From an uncultured Lachnospiraceae bacterium (GTDB taxonomy: Bacteria; Bacillota; Clostridia; Lachnospirales; Lachnospiraceae), in NCBI GenBank assembly GCA_902496125.1, contig CABUZU010000028.1, positions 1 to 18,961 of the forward strand: a stretch of 18,961 nucleotides of DNA, read 5' to 3'. The notes beneath the pieces were generated by a model. The model was not told where the DNA came from, searched no databases, and saw nothing but the letters and a program-made list of their open reading frames with translations. A program made the translations under genes and the position numbers. Shown piece by piece: positions 7,989 to 15,672 of this stretch (position 1 is the first letter of the stretch; each line of letters opens with the position of its first letter).

Positions 7989-9531
7989 CTGATAAATCAT
8001 ATTCTTTATAATTTTTCATCGCTTTTATATGTGAAATCATCATCATTAATAAAAGTACACCAGTAGGCAATCCACATATAACAACTACAGTTTCAATACT
8101 ACTCCTTCCACCTGTATATAACAACATAAACTCAAATGTTGCTATGATAATTCCCCAAAATATACATAACACTCTTGGTGGTTGCGTTTCACCTGTTGTA
8201 TCTTGATAATCTTTGCATGAAATTGATGCTAATGATAGAGTCATTGAATCTGCAAGTGTAATAAATGATAGCGTTACAATTATAAGTGCGATAATATTCG
8301 TAAATTTTGATAAAGGTAACTCTTCAAACAATGCATACCAGGCCATGGAAGGTCCCATTTCTTGAACTAAACTATAAATTCTACCGCCAACATCAATGTC
8401 TTTTAAAATAGCTCCACCACCAAATACAGTAAACCAAGTTAATACAAACAATGCTGGCATTACCATATTTACCAATATAAACTCTCGTATTGTTCTTCCA
8501 TATGCTAATTTTACTAGAAATAATCCTGTAAATGGAGCAAATACCATCCACCAAGTAAAGAAAAATGTATTATTACTGCCAATCCAACCAGTCTGCGCTA
8601 CAGGTTCTAAATATAAAGATGTTGAAATAAAGTTTTGTAAATAATCTCCTAGACTTGTCCAAAATGTTTCAATAATTCCAAATGGATTAATTGCAATTAA
8701 TCCAAATATTAAAATTGCTACATATAAAAACAGATTTATATTTCCAAACCAAGTCATTAATTTATGTAATCCCATAGCACTACCAGCTATATAAATAATC
8801 CCAATGACAATCGTTAAAACTAACCATCCTCTTATATTATTACCAAAACCAAAAAGATATTCACATCCTTGAGATATCTGCATAATTGCAAGTCCCGCCG
8901 ATGCAGATAAACCTGCAACAATTACAAATATTGAAAAACTATCTATGATATCTCCCCATAGTCCTTTTACCTTTTCTCCCAAAAGAGGGTATAATCCTTC
9001 ACTAATTCTAAACTTACGTTTTCCATTATAAAACATAAAAGCAATTGCAACACCGGCACAGGTATACAATGCATAAGGATGAAATCCCCATTCAATAAAA
9101 CTAAATCTCATAGCGTAAGTTAAAGCTGTTTCATTATTTGTAATCTTTTCTAAAAATGTCGGCTGATTATAAAATAATTGTAATGGTTGATAAGTTGCAT
9201 AATAAGTAATTCCAACACCCATGCCAGAACTCAATGCAATCGCAAACCAAGACACTGTACTAATCTTAGGCTTTGCATCTTTACCACCTAATTTTATATT
9301 TCCATATTTACTAAATGCTGCCCATAAACAAAAAACTACTGCGAAAAAAGTTAAGGGAACCAAAAATCCATTAAAATATTTTAAAATGAAACTAAGTGCA
9401 GCAGTTGCTGAATTAGCAAATACAGCAGGCATAGATATTCCTAACACTAACACTATAATTATAAAAATTGCTGGTCCCCAAAATATTCTTCCATTTAAAA
9501 TTTGGTTTAAACGAGGTTTATCTTCATTCAT
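7975..9531 (-). CDS. BCCT-family (betaine/carnitine/choline) transporter
   Basis: This is a 518-residue membrane protein with about 12 helices. Family marks are the glycine-rich GMGVG segment at 103-107, HPYALY at 151-156, TWWMVFAPFTGLF from 326 and the highly conserved GRTIREF at 345-351. BCCT carriers move quaternary amines such as glycine betaine, carnitine or choline. By eye, the usual glutamate of the EP pair is Gln115 (YQP) and the histidine normally before Trp is Glu147 (IEW), while the tryptophan-box positions read Trp148, Tyr153, Tyr156 and Trp327/328. The substrate may therefore differ from classic betaine. A GAGGAG site precedes the ATG. It is the last gene of the MFS-rpoN-BCCT operon, 21 bases after rpoN, and its link with an MttB-like enzyme suggests uptake of a methylated amine. 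Confidence 0.9.
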   Translation of the reverse strand: MNEDKPRLNQILNGRIFWGPAIFIIIVLVLGISMPAVFANSATAALSFILKYFNGFLVPLTFFAVVFCLWAAFSKYGNIKLGGKDAKPKISTVSWFAIALSSGMGVGITYYATYQPLQLFYNQPTFLEKITNNETALTYAMRFSFIEWGFHPYALYTCAGVAIAFMFYNGKRKFRISEGLYPLLGEKVKGLWGDIIDSFSIFVIVAGLSASAGLAIMQISQGCEYLFGFGNNIRGWLVLTIVIGIIYIAGSAMGLHKLMTWFGNINLFLYVAILIFGLIAINPFGIIETFWTSLGDYLQNFISTSLYLEPVAQTGWIGSNNTFFFTWWMVFAPFTGLFLVKLAYGRTIREFILVNMVMPALFVLTWFTVFGGGAILKDIDVGGRIYSLVQEMGPSMAWYALFEELPLSKFTNIIALIIVTLSFITLADSMTLSLASISCKDYQDTTGETQPPRVLCIFWGIIIATFEFMLLYTGGRSSIETVVVICGLPTGVLLLMMMISHIKAMKNYKEYDLSERER

Positions 9532-9552
9532 AAGTTTTCTCCTCTTCTAGAA

Positions 9553-10872
9553 TTACACTACTTTTCTAATACGCGTTGAACCTATTTGCATTTCCTCTCT
9601 ATATTTCGCTACCGTACGTCTAGATAAATGATATCCCATTTTTTCTAATTTGTTTACTATGTTTTGATCACTTAATGGACATTTCTTATTTTCTTTTTCA
9701 ATTATATTTCGTATTTCTTCTTTTATTTGAGACACTCCCATATCATTTATCGTAGTATACTGAAATAATTCTCGAATAGCATAAATTCCCCTAGGAAATT
9801 GAATATATTTATTCTTAATCGCCCTACTTACTGTAGATTCATGAACATTAATCGACCTAGCAATCTCACTCATTTGCATCGGTTTTAAATATCCATTTCC
9901 ATTTATAAAGTCATATTGATACTTAAAGATTACATTCGCAATTTTCATCAATGTATTTCTTCTTTGTTCTAATGAACGTTGTATTATATAAACTTCTTGT
10001 TTTTTTTCTTTACAATAACGTTTAGTATCCATATCTAATTTACTAGATAAAATTGGCTTATATTCTTGGGAAAATACAATTTGGCTTACATAGGTATTAC
10101 TTAAACTAATAATCCACTGATTTTCTTTAAATTCAATAATAACGTCTGGTATTATATATTTACTTTGTTCAATTCCATATCCATTTAACGGAATTGGATT
10201 CATTTTTTTTATTTTTTCGACCATTCGTACAACTTCTATTTGGTCTATATTTGCCTCCTTTGCTATTTTCCCATAATTTCCTTTTGCTATATCTTGTAAG
10301 TTTTCTGTAATTATTTTTTTACATAACCATAATTGTCTTTCCGAAAGATTTTCTTGTTCTAACTGAAAACAAATACAATCTATTAAATTTATCGAACCAC
10401 ATCCAATAGGTTCACAATATTTAATTAAATCACGAACATTCTCAACTTCTCGCACTGAACATTTTAGAACAGAAGCAATATCACTATCTTCCATTAAAAT
10501 ATATCCTGATTCATCCATCATCTCAGCCATATATCTTAATATTTTATTCTGAACAAAATTTAATTCTTCTTCTATTTGTTCTAAAAAGAATTGATATTTA
10601 TCCACCTTTGCTTCAATTGCTGTATAAGTTTCCCAAGATTTTACTTCATCATTAGTTCTTCTACTTTTCCATTCACCATCATAAAAATCCTGACTATTTA
10701 TCTTTATTTGTTCTTGTTCATATTCAGCTTGAACAAATGGATTTTCAAGCTGGACATCATTGATATATTGTTCAAGTTCGTAACTATCCATTGATAATAA
10801 TTTTAATGAAAACAATTGTGTTTGATTTAACGATAATTTTTGTTCCAGCTCTTGTGAAAATCCAAAGTCCAT
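9553..10872 (-). CDS. rpoN: RNA polymerase sigma-54 factor
   Basis: This is a 439-residue sigma-54. The N-terminal activator-interacting region (MDFGFSQELEQKLSLNQTQL, with ELEQYINDVQLENP) is rich in Gln and Leu, as in the family. The core-binding and central DNA-binding domains follow (MSEIARSINVHESTVSRAIKNKYIQFPRG is the helix-turn-helix that reads the -12 region). The C-terminal RpoN box, RRTVAKYREE, is at residues 418-427 and reads the -24 element. The length is slightly short but complete. It starts just after the MFS gene (13 bases, AAAGGAGG overlapping the upstream stop region), so translation is probably coupled. Its place between two transporters, downstream of a sigma-54 promoter, suggests that it serves this module and is made under its own control. 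Whether the genome carries another rpoN cannot be seen here. Confidence 0.95.
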   Translation of the reverse strand: MDFGFSQELEQKLSLNQTQLFSLKLLSMDSYELEQYINDVQLENPFVQAEYEQEQIKINSQDFYDGEWKSRRTNDEVKSWETYTAIEAKVDKYQFFLEQIEEELNFVQNKILRYMAEMMDESGYILMEDSDIASVLKCSVREVENVRDLIKYCEPIGCGSINLIDCICFQLEQENLSERQLWLCKKIITENLQDIAKGNYGKIAKEANIDQIEVVRMVEKIKKMNPIPLNGYGIEQSKYIIPDVIIEFKENQWIISLSNTYVSQIVFSQEYKPILSSKLDMDTKRYCKEKKQEVYIIQRSLEQRRNTLMKIANVIFKYQYDFINGNGYLKPMQMSEIARSINVHESTVSRAIKNKYIQFPRGIYAIRELFQYTTINDMGVSQIKEEIRNIIEKENKKCPLSDQNIVNKLEKMGYHLSRRTVAKYREEMQIGSTRIRKVV

Positions 10873-10885
10873 AATTTAGCCTCCT

Positions 10886-12127
10886 TTATTTGGTCTTTTT
10901 TAGATTTCTATACATCAAAAAACATGCAATCATGCCAATTAAACCCGAAATTACTCCCGTTATAAATATCATTCTATAACCTGTAACTGTATCATATTTA
11001 TCAAGCCAATTACCAATAATTGTATACATAAATGCATCAGGTAAAAAACCAAGTGCAGATGCAAATCCAACAACTGTTCCACTTAACGAATCTGGAACCC
11101 CTGCTTCTGAAAGAGTTGCAAAATATACTCCTCGGTTTACATAAATTGCAATTCCAAAAGCAAACATCAAAATCGTTGCTATTATTAACATAGAACTATT
11201 TGTCGGTAAAATTATATATATTCCAAATCCAACTGCAATAATAATAAATGCAAACGCCATTGTAAGAGAGCTAGATTTTATTTTATCAGCTATAATTCCA
11301 CCAGAAGTTCCACCTACAATTTGGAGTCCCCATGTTCGAATCGTCCCAATTGTAGCAGCAAATGTAACAGTTGCCCCCATAACACCCGTTAAATAAGGAG
11401 TCATATATCCTAAACAAATAAAACACATCATTGTACAAAAAATTGAAATAGTGATAACCCATGCCGAAGGCATTTTCAGTGCTGTTACAAAATTTTTTAC
11501 AATTGATACCTTTTCTCCGCTTTCATCTACTGCCTGTTTCTTTTCATAGGGAACAAGCATAAATGTAATAATACCTAACACTAGATTAATAACTGCATAA
11601 ATAATAATAACTGCACGTAAACCCATACTTTGTGATGCATAATAATTAAATGCAACTACAACTCCAAGTCCTAAAATAGTAGAAATTAAACCTCTTAATC
11701 CTTCAAACAATCCGTACATACGTCCTTGCTCTGAATCAGAGCCTAATGTTTTAACATAATTAATTACTGTAGGCCAAAATATTAACGCACCACAAAATGC
11801 CCACAAGAAGCTAATTGACAACGAAATTGGATATGCAGGAAATGTTGCAAAAACCAATCCTCCTACTGCCGTTAATACTTGTCCTAACATTAGAAGATAT
11901 TTGCTAGCAAATCGATCTGCAACAACACCTCCTATCACATAACAAATTACTGAACCAATTCCATATACACTCATCAAATTTCCTAATTGAGTATTCGTAT
12001 ATCCAAATGCTTCTAGCATAGCATCGTAATAAGAATATCTTAAATAAGGTAATTGATAAATCAAACCTGTTGCTGCTGAAAGAATCGTTAACATTATCCA
12101 GCGATTAATTGTTTTTTTAGTATTCAT
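10886..12127 (-). CDS. Major facilitator superfamily transporter
   Basis: This is a 413-residue protein with about 12 hydrophobic helices in two halves, separated by a hydrophilic loop near residue 200 (PYEKKQAVDESGEKVS). The MFS A-motif region appears as GGVVADRFASKYLLML after helix 2, with a related GGIIADKIKSS in the second half, and the start (RWIMLTILSAATGLIYQLPYL) is typical of anion/organic acid MFS subfamilies. The substrate is not recognisable. It is the first gene of the operon driven by the sigma-54 promoter at 12177-12193, with AGGAGG 7 bases before the ATG. In context it may import the inducing amine or export a demethylated product; this is inference. Confidence 0.85.
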   Translation of the reverse strand: MNTKKTINRWIMLTILSAATGLIYQLPYLRYSYYDAMLEAFGYTNTQLGNLMSVYGIGSVICYVIGGVVADRFASKYLLMLGQVLTAVGGLVFATFPAYPISLSISFLWAFCGALIFWPTVINYVKTLGSDSEQGRMYGLFEGLRGLISTILGLGVVVAFNYYASQSMGLRAVIIIYAVINLVLGIITFMLVPYEKKQAVDESGEKVSIVKNFVTALKMPSAWVITISIFCTMMCFICLGYMTPYLTGVMGATVTFAATIGTIRTWGLQIVGGTSGGIIADKIKSSSLTMAFAFIIIAVGFGIYIILPTNSSMLIIATILMFAFGIAIYVNRGVYFATLSEAGVPDSLSGTVVGFASALGFLPDAFMYTIIGNWLDKYDTVTGYRMIFITGVISGLIGMIACFLMYRNLKKTK

Positions 12128-12176
12128 AATACTACCTCCTCATGTAAATTTTACTAGTTTATTACTATATTTAACT

Positions 12177-12193
12177 AGCAAATTCCATGCCAA
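12177..12193 (-). promoter_or_regulatory. Sigma-54 (-24/-12) promoter of MFS-rpoN-BCCT
   Basis: The minus strand reads TTGGCATGGAATTTGCT. The invariant GG (12191-12190) and GC (12179-12178) are separated by exactly 10 bases, as the -24/-12 consensus requires. Transcription should start near 12166, about 40 bases before the MFS ATG. The site lies between the activator stop and the MFS gene, and no terminator hairpin is visible there. An inverted CTAGTT/AACTAG pair (12154-12178) near the start site is weak. Confidence 0.85.
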
Positions 12194-12204
12194 TTCTAGG
12201 TAGT

Positions 12205-13677
12205 TTAATTATTTTGATTTTTATATGCTTCTTTATTAATGTTATATTTCTTTAATTTAACCGATAAAGATTGTCTTGAAATTCCTAACAATTCACTGGT
12301 TTTTGATAATTTTCCTTCTGTTTGCATCAATGCCTTCTCTATTAAATTTCTTTCATACGCATCTACCATATAATTAATGTCCTTCTCTATATAAAGCTGA
12401 GTGGTTTGATCTGGCATTGTAATAACTGGACGACTATTACCTTTTTTATGATTTTTGATATCCTCTTCCATTTTCTGTCTTTCATAAGACATAAGATGTT
12501 CAATTCCTAAATATGCATCAAAATCTGATGATAAATTAAAAGCTTTCTCAATTAAAGAAATTAACTCTCTAACATTTCCAGGCCATGAATATTCATGTAT
12601 CATACGATTTAAATTGGGTGCTAATCCTAGTACTAACATTCCATATTCTTTATTTAAACGTTCTATTGTACTTTTTATAATTAAATCAATATCCTCACCT
12701 CTTGAACGAAGTGGTGGAATAACAACAAAACCACTAGACAATCTGTAATATAAATCTTCTCTAAGCTTTCCATATAATATTAATGTATTAGGCATATCAT
12801 TTGTAGCACTTATAATGCGACAATTAATTTTTCGTGTGACCACATCTCCAACTCTTTGTATTTCTTTTTCTTGTAATGCTCTCAAAAGCTTTGCTTGCAT
12901 AGTTATTGGTAAAGAATTAATTTCATCAACAAAAATCGTCCCATCTTTTGCTTTTTCGAATAATCCTAATGTATCAATAGAACCTGTGAAGGCACCTTTT
13001 TTTACTCCAAATAACGTGCTTTCAAGTAAATTTTCTGGAATTGCAGCACAGTTAATTGCAACAAAAGGACCTCTATAATAAGAACTCGCATTATGAATGC
13101 TTTGAGCAAACATTTCTTTACCTGTTCCTGTTTCACCATATAGCATAATAGGCATATTCCTTGCTGCAAAACGTTTTGCAGTTTCAATTGCATTCCACAT
13201 TACACTACTATTTCCGACAATATCTGAAAACACATATCTCGTTCCATTTTCTAATTTCTTAATTTCAGGTTTATAAACAACTTTATCTTCTACTTTCAAA
13301 TGTTCTATAATTCTTTTTTTCATAACGCTAACATCATCTGCTATTGTAATTACACCTTTTCTTTCACCATTTTCTATGATAGGTATCACACTTGTTAATG
13401 CATGAACAATTCTTCCTGAACTCTTCCATTCTAAATTTCCATCATGAAGGTACTCTTTATCTCTTAAAGCCACTATTGTAGGAGATTCCAGTCCCTTTTC
13501 AAATTGGTTATCATTATAAATATCTAAAATATATTTACCAATAACTTCTTCTGCCTTTACATTATCCATCAATTCTACTGCATGGTTTATATATAAAACT
13601 TTCCCATCTTCATCAACAATATATACTGCTGAATGAATATTATTCAAAATTTCTATATATATTTCTTCCTTTATCAT
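12205..13677 (-). CDS. Sigma-54-dependent transcriptional activator (PAS-AAA+-Fis)
   Basis: This 490-residue enhancer-binding protein activates sigma-54 polymerase by ATP hydrolysis. An N-terminal PAS domain (about 6-118; SAVYIVDEDGKVLYIN) probably senses the inducer. The AAA+ domain has Walker A GETGTGKE at 181-188, the sigma-54 contact loop GAFTGS at 228-233, Walker B GTIFVDE at 246-252 and the WPGNVREL motif. The C-terminal Fis-type helix-turn-helix (SKTSELLGISRQSLSVKLKKY) binds DNA. There is no receiver domain, so no kinase is needed. The sensor-loop motif is usually GAFTGA; Ser replaces the last Ala. GGAGG lies about 9 bases before the ATG. Divergent from the methyltransferase gene, with a repeat array between them, it almost certainly controls that gene and probably the downstream rpoN operon too. 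Confidence 0.93.
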   Translation of the reverse strand: MIKEEIYIEILNNIHSAVYIVDEDGKVLYINHAVELMDNVKAEEVIGKYILDIYNDNQFEKGLESPTIVALRDKEYLHDGNLEWKSSGRIVHALTSVIPIIENGERKGVITIADDVSVMKKRIIEHLKVEDKVVYKPEIKKLENGTRYVFSDIVGNSSVMWNAIETAKRFAARNMPIMLYGETGTGKEMFAQSIHNASSYYRGPFVAINCAAIPENLLESTLFGVKKGAFTGSIDTLGLFEKAKDGTIFVDEINSLPITMQAKLLRALQEKEIQRVGDVVTRKINCRIISATNDMPNTLILYGKLREDLYYRLSSGFVVIPPLRSRGEDIDLIIKSTIERLNKEYGMLVLGLAPNLNRMIHEYSWPGNVRELISLIEKAFNLSSDFDAYLGIEHLMSYERQKMEEDIKNHKKGNSRPVITMPDQTTQLYIEKDINYMVDAYERNLIEKALMQTEGKLSKTSELLGISRQSLSVKLKKYNINKEAYKNQNN

Positions 13678-13696
13678 TTTTCATCCTCCATTTTAT

Positions 13697-13782
13697 AAAT
13701 TTTTATTTCCTATTTTAAAATAAGAAATTTTTATTTCCGAAATTTTTATTTCCTATCTTAAAATTAAGAAATTTTTATTTAC
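13697..13782. repeat. Tandem 43-bp repeat, probable enhancer (UAS) for the activator
   Basis: AAATTTTTATTTCC (or the same with AC at the end) occurs four times, at 13697, 13725, 13740 and 13769. The copies form two tandem 43-bp units (13697-13739 and 13740-13782). Inside the first unit, ATTTCC at 13705 and AAGAAAT ending at 13728 flank TATTTTAAAATA, a 24-bp dyad with a single mismatched pair. The second unit carries the same dyad with one extra base (13748-13772). The block lies about 55-140 bases upstream of the -24 element, the normal place for enhancer sites. It also overlaps the region where the activator's own promoter must be. Confidence 0.75.
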
Positions 13783-13834
13783 ATAAAGATACCAAATATT
13801 TATTAATATGTCAAAAAATATCTACTTTTCATAA

Positions 13835-13851
13835 TTGGCATCTAATTTGCT
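13835..13851 (+). promoter_or_regulatory. Sigma-54 (-24/-12) promoter of the MttB-like gene
   Basis: The sequence TTGGCATCTAATTTGCT has GG at 13837-13838 and GC at 13849-13850, exactly 10 bases apart, and both elements match the consensus TGGCA and TTGC. Transcription should start near 13862, giving a leader of about 44 bases. Confidence 0.9.
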
Positions 13852-13905
13852 TTATATTTATTTTAAGATTTCAAATAAAATTTATTTTAACGGAGGTAAT
13901 AAAAT

Positions 13906-15366
13906 ATGGCTATTAAAGGACTTCAATCACACTACGAAGAAAATAAAAAGAAATTCCAAGTACTATCTGAAAAGGATTGTGAAACTATTATCAACGCTTC
14001 ATTTTCAATCTTAGAAAAAACAGGTATTATTTTAAAAGATGCGGAAGCAGTTCAGCTACTTGTTGATAATGGTGCTTCAGCAGAAGGTGAACTTGTAAAA
14101 ATTCCTAAAGAACTACTTATTAATTCAATTAACTCTGCTGCATCTGAATTAGTACTATATGATCGTCTTGGTAATAAACGCATTGTTGCTGGCGGAACAA
14201 ATACTTATTTTGGTCTTGGTCCTACTAATCCTTATACAAATGATGTCGAAACTGGTGAAATCAGAAGTTCTCTAAGAGCTGATGTTACTCGTTCTGCAAC
14301 CGTTGCAGATGCTTGCCCGAATATTGATTTTGTAATGGGACTATCTCAAATATCTGATTGTAATGTAAATATTTCTGATATTTATGAGGGCTATGAAATG
14401 CTTACTAATACTATTAAACCTGCTATTATATGGGGGATTAATTCAGATAATTTAGATGTTCAAGTCCAAATGGCTGATACAATTGCAGGTGGACATGACA
14501 AATTAGTAGAAAAACCTTTTATTGCATTATTCCCAGGTTGCCCAGTCACTCCTTTAATTATTGACTCTAAAACCTTCCAAATGATCAAATATGCTGCTTT
14601 AAGTGGTCTTCCTCAAATTTTTATGTCGGGAGTCCAACTTGGAACTACCTCTCCTGTTACAATTCCCGGAGCTGTTGCTAACAATCTAGCTGAGTTATTA
14701 ACTGGTCTTACTCTTGCCCAACTTACCCGTCCTGGTTGTGCAATGGCATGTGGTACTGTTGTCCTCACTGTTGATATGGCAACAACCCATTCTGCATATG
14801 GTAGTCCTGAACATTGCCTTGGTGAAGCTATTAATGCAGATATCTTCCACTATCTTAATTTGCCTACCATGCAAACAAGTGCTACTGATGCTAAAATCGT
14901 TGATGAACAAGCTGCTTGGGAAACTGCGATGGCAGTTATTACTAATGTTTTATCAGGTGGACATATGGTACATGATGTTGGATTCATTAGTGGTGCAATG
15001 AGCGGTTCTTTAGAAGAAATTGTTTTAACCGATGAAATTATTGGATATGCAAGAAGAATTGAACGTGGCATTTCAATCAACGAAGAAACTTTAGCTTTAG
15101 AAGAAATCAATGAGGTCGGTCCTGGTGGAGAATTCCTTACATCTGAACACACTATGGAACATTTCCGCGAAGAAACTTGGTTTCCTTCTCTTACTAATCG
15201 AGAAGTTTACAATAAATGGTCTACTCATAAAACGGATATGAGAACAGCTATTCATGAAAAAACTCTAAAAATTTTAAAAGAACATAAAACTCCAGCTCTT
15301 TCTGAAAGTGTTCTCGCTACACTAAATGATATTTTAGAAACAGCAGAAAAGAATAATCCATTATAA
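13906..15366 (+). CDS. MttB-family (trimethylamine methyltransferase-like) protein, non-pyrrolysine
   Basis: This is a 486-residue member of the MttB superfamily. These proteins move a methyl group from a methylated amine to a corrinoid protein. Family features are the N-terminal ILEKTGIILKDAEAVQLLVDNGA, NTYFGLGPTNPYTNDVETGE and a C-terminal GGHMVHDVGFISGAMSGSLEEIVLTDEI. True trimethylamine MttB has an in-frame UAG (pyrrolysine); here the frame is uninterrupted, as in the glycine betaine (MtgB), proline betaine (MtpB) and carnitine (MtcB) enzymes. The substrate is therefore probably a quaternary amine, but which one is not readable. GGAGG lies 9 bases before the ATG. It is monocistronic, with its own sigma-54 promoter and enhancer repeats. 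No corrinoid protein, corrinoid methyltransferase or reactivating protein lies next to it. Confidence 0.88.
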   Translation: MAIKGLQSHYEENKKKFQVLSEKDCETIINASFSILEKTGIILKDAEAVQLLVDNGASAEGELVKIPKELLINSINSAASELVLYDRLGNKRIVAGGTNTYFGLGPTNPYTNDVETGEIRSSLRADVTRSATVADACPNIDFVMGLSQISDCNVNISDIYEGYEMLTNTIKPAIIWGINSDNLDVQVQMADTIAGGHDKLVEKPFIALFPGCPVTPLIIDSKTFQMIKYAALSGLPQIFMSGVQLGTTSPVTIPGAVANNLAELLTGLTLAQLTRPGCAMACGTVVLTVDMATTHSAYGSPEHCLGEAINADIFHYLNLPTMQTSATDAKIVDEQAAWETAMAVITNVLSGGHMVHDVGFISGAMSGSLEEIVLTDEIIGYARRIERGISINEETLALEEINEVGPGGEFLTSEHTMEHFREETWFPSLTNREVYNKWSTHKTDMRTAIHEKTLKILKEHKTPALSESVLATLNDILETAEKNNPL

Positions 15367-15658
15367 AATATAAGTGCCAGAGAAACGGTATTTATCGTTT
15401 CTCTGGATAAGACTTGATATTATTAATACTCTAATTATGTATAATAAAAACTCCAATTCTTTTTTATAAGATATTTTTATTTCTCTTTTATCTAGCGACG
15501 ATTGTGCCAAAATATAAATATCTGTTTTAGGTTCTCCTTTCTGACAAGTAGGCTTTCCTAAAAACATTACTTTATATTTTTTTCTCTTCAAAAATAAACT
15601 CTGTTCCTTCAATTATAAATGATAATATTTTTCTTTCTTCATCACCAAATGTTCCCAC
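15361..15658 (-). pseudogene. Frameshifted, truncated remnant of a PD-(D/E)XK restriction-endonuclease-like gene
   Basis: A GTG at 15658, with GGAGG 6 bases upstream, reads VGTFGDEERKILSFIIEGT and continues to EEKKI before a TAA at 15574-15572. Removing one A from the run of seven A (15577-15583 on the minus strand) restores a frame that continues YKVMFLGKPTCQKGEPKTDI and then YILAQSSLDKREIKISYKK. The spacing D46 ... E59-x-K61 in the repaired protein fits a PD-(D/E)XK nuclease core, and the motif resembles type II restriction enzymes I remember; I could not search. After about 68 residues the similarity fades and the frame ends within the stem-loop behind the MttB-like gene. It starts only 14 bases after the VOC gene. 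This fills the otherwise empty stretch between the two genes. Confidence 0.5.
15377..15406. terminator. Stem-loop after the MttB-like gene
   Basis: CCAGAGAAACG (15377-15387) pairs perfectly with CGTTTCTCTGG (15396-15406) around 8 bases. It begins 11 bases after the stop codon and could end the methyltransferase transcript and, from the other side, the VOC/remnant transcript. Neither side has a clear T run, so it may act as an mRNA-stabilising hairpin or need help to terminate. Confidence 0.6.
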
Positions 15659-15672
15659 GTTATCCTCCTCTC

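Noticed and set aside
9221..9550. Plus-strand 109-codon open frame opposite the BCCT gene
   Set aside because: It mirrors the N-terminal coding region of the BCCT gene and has no recognisable domain.
9532..9552. Separate promoter for the BCCT gene
   Set aside because: The 21-base gap after rpoN holds only a ribosome site; no -24/-12 or -35/-10 pair is visible.
13697..13782. CRISPR-like array
   Set aside because: The repeats are too short and AT-rich, the spacers are themselves repeated, and there are no cas genes; enhancer sites explain it better.
14850..15152. Minus-strand 100-codon open frame inside the MttB-like gene
   Set aside because: It is a shadow of a well-supported gene, with low-complexity composition and no family resemblance.
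13906..15366. Pyrrolysine-containing trimethylamine methyltransferase
   Set aside because: There is no in-frame TAG anywhere in the gene; it ends at a TAA at full length.
15494..15510. Sigma-54-like element (minus strand, TTGGCAC...TCGCT)
   Set aside because: The GG-GC spacing is right, but the -12 TTGC is changed to TCGC, it lies inside the nuclease-like remnant, and no gene follows it.
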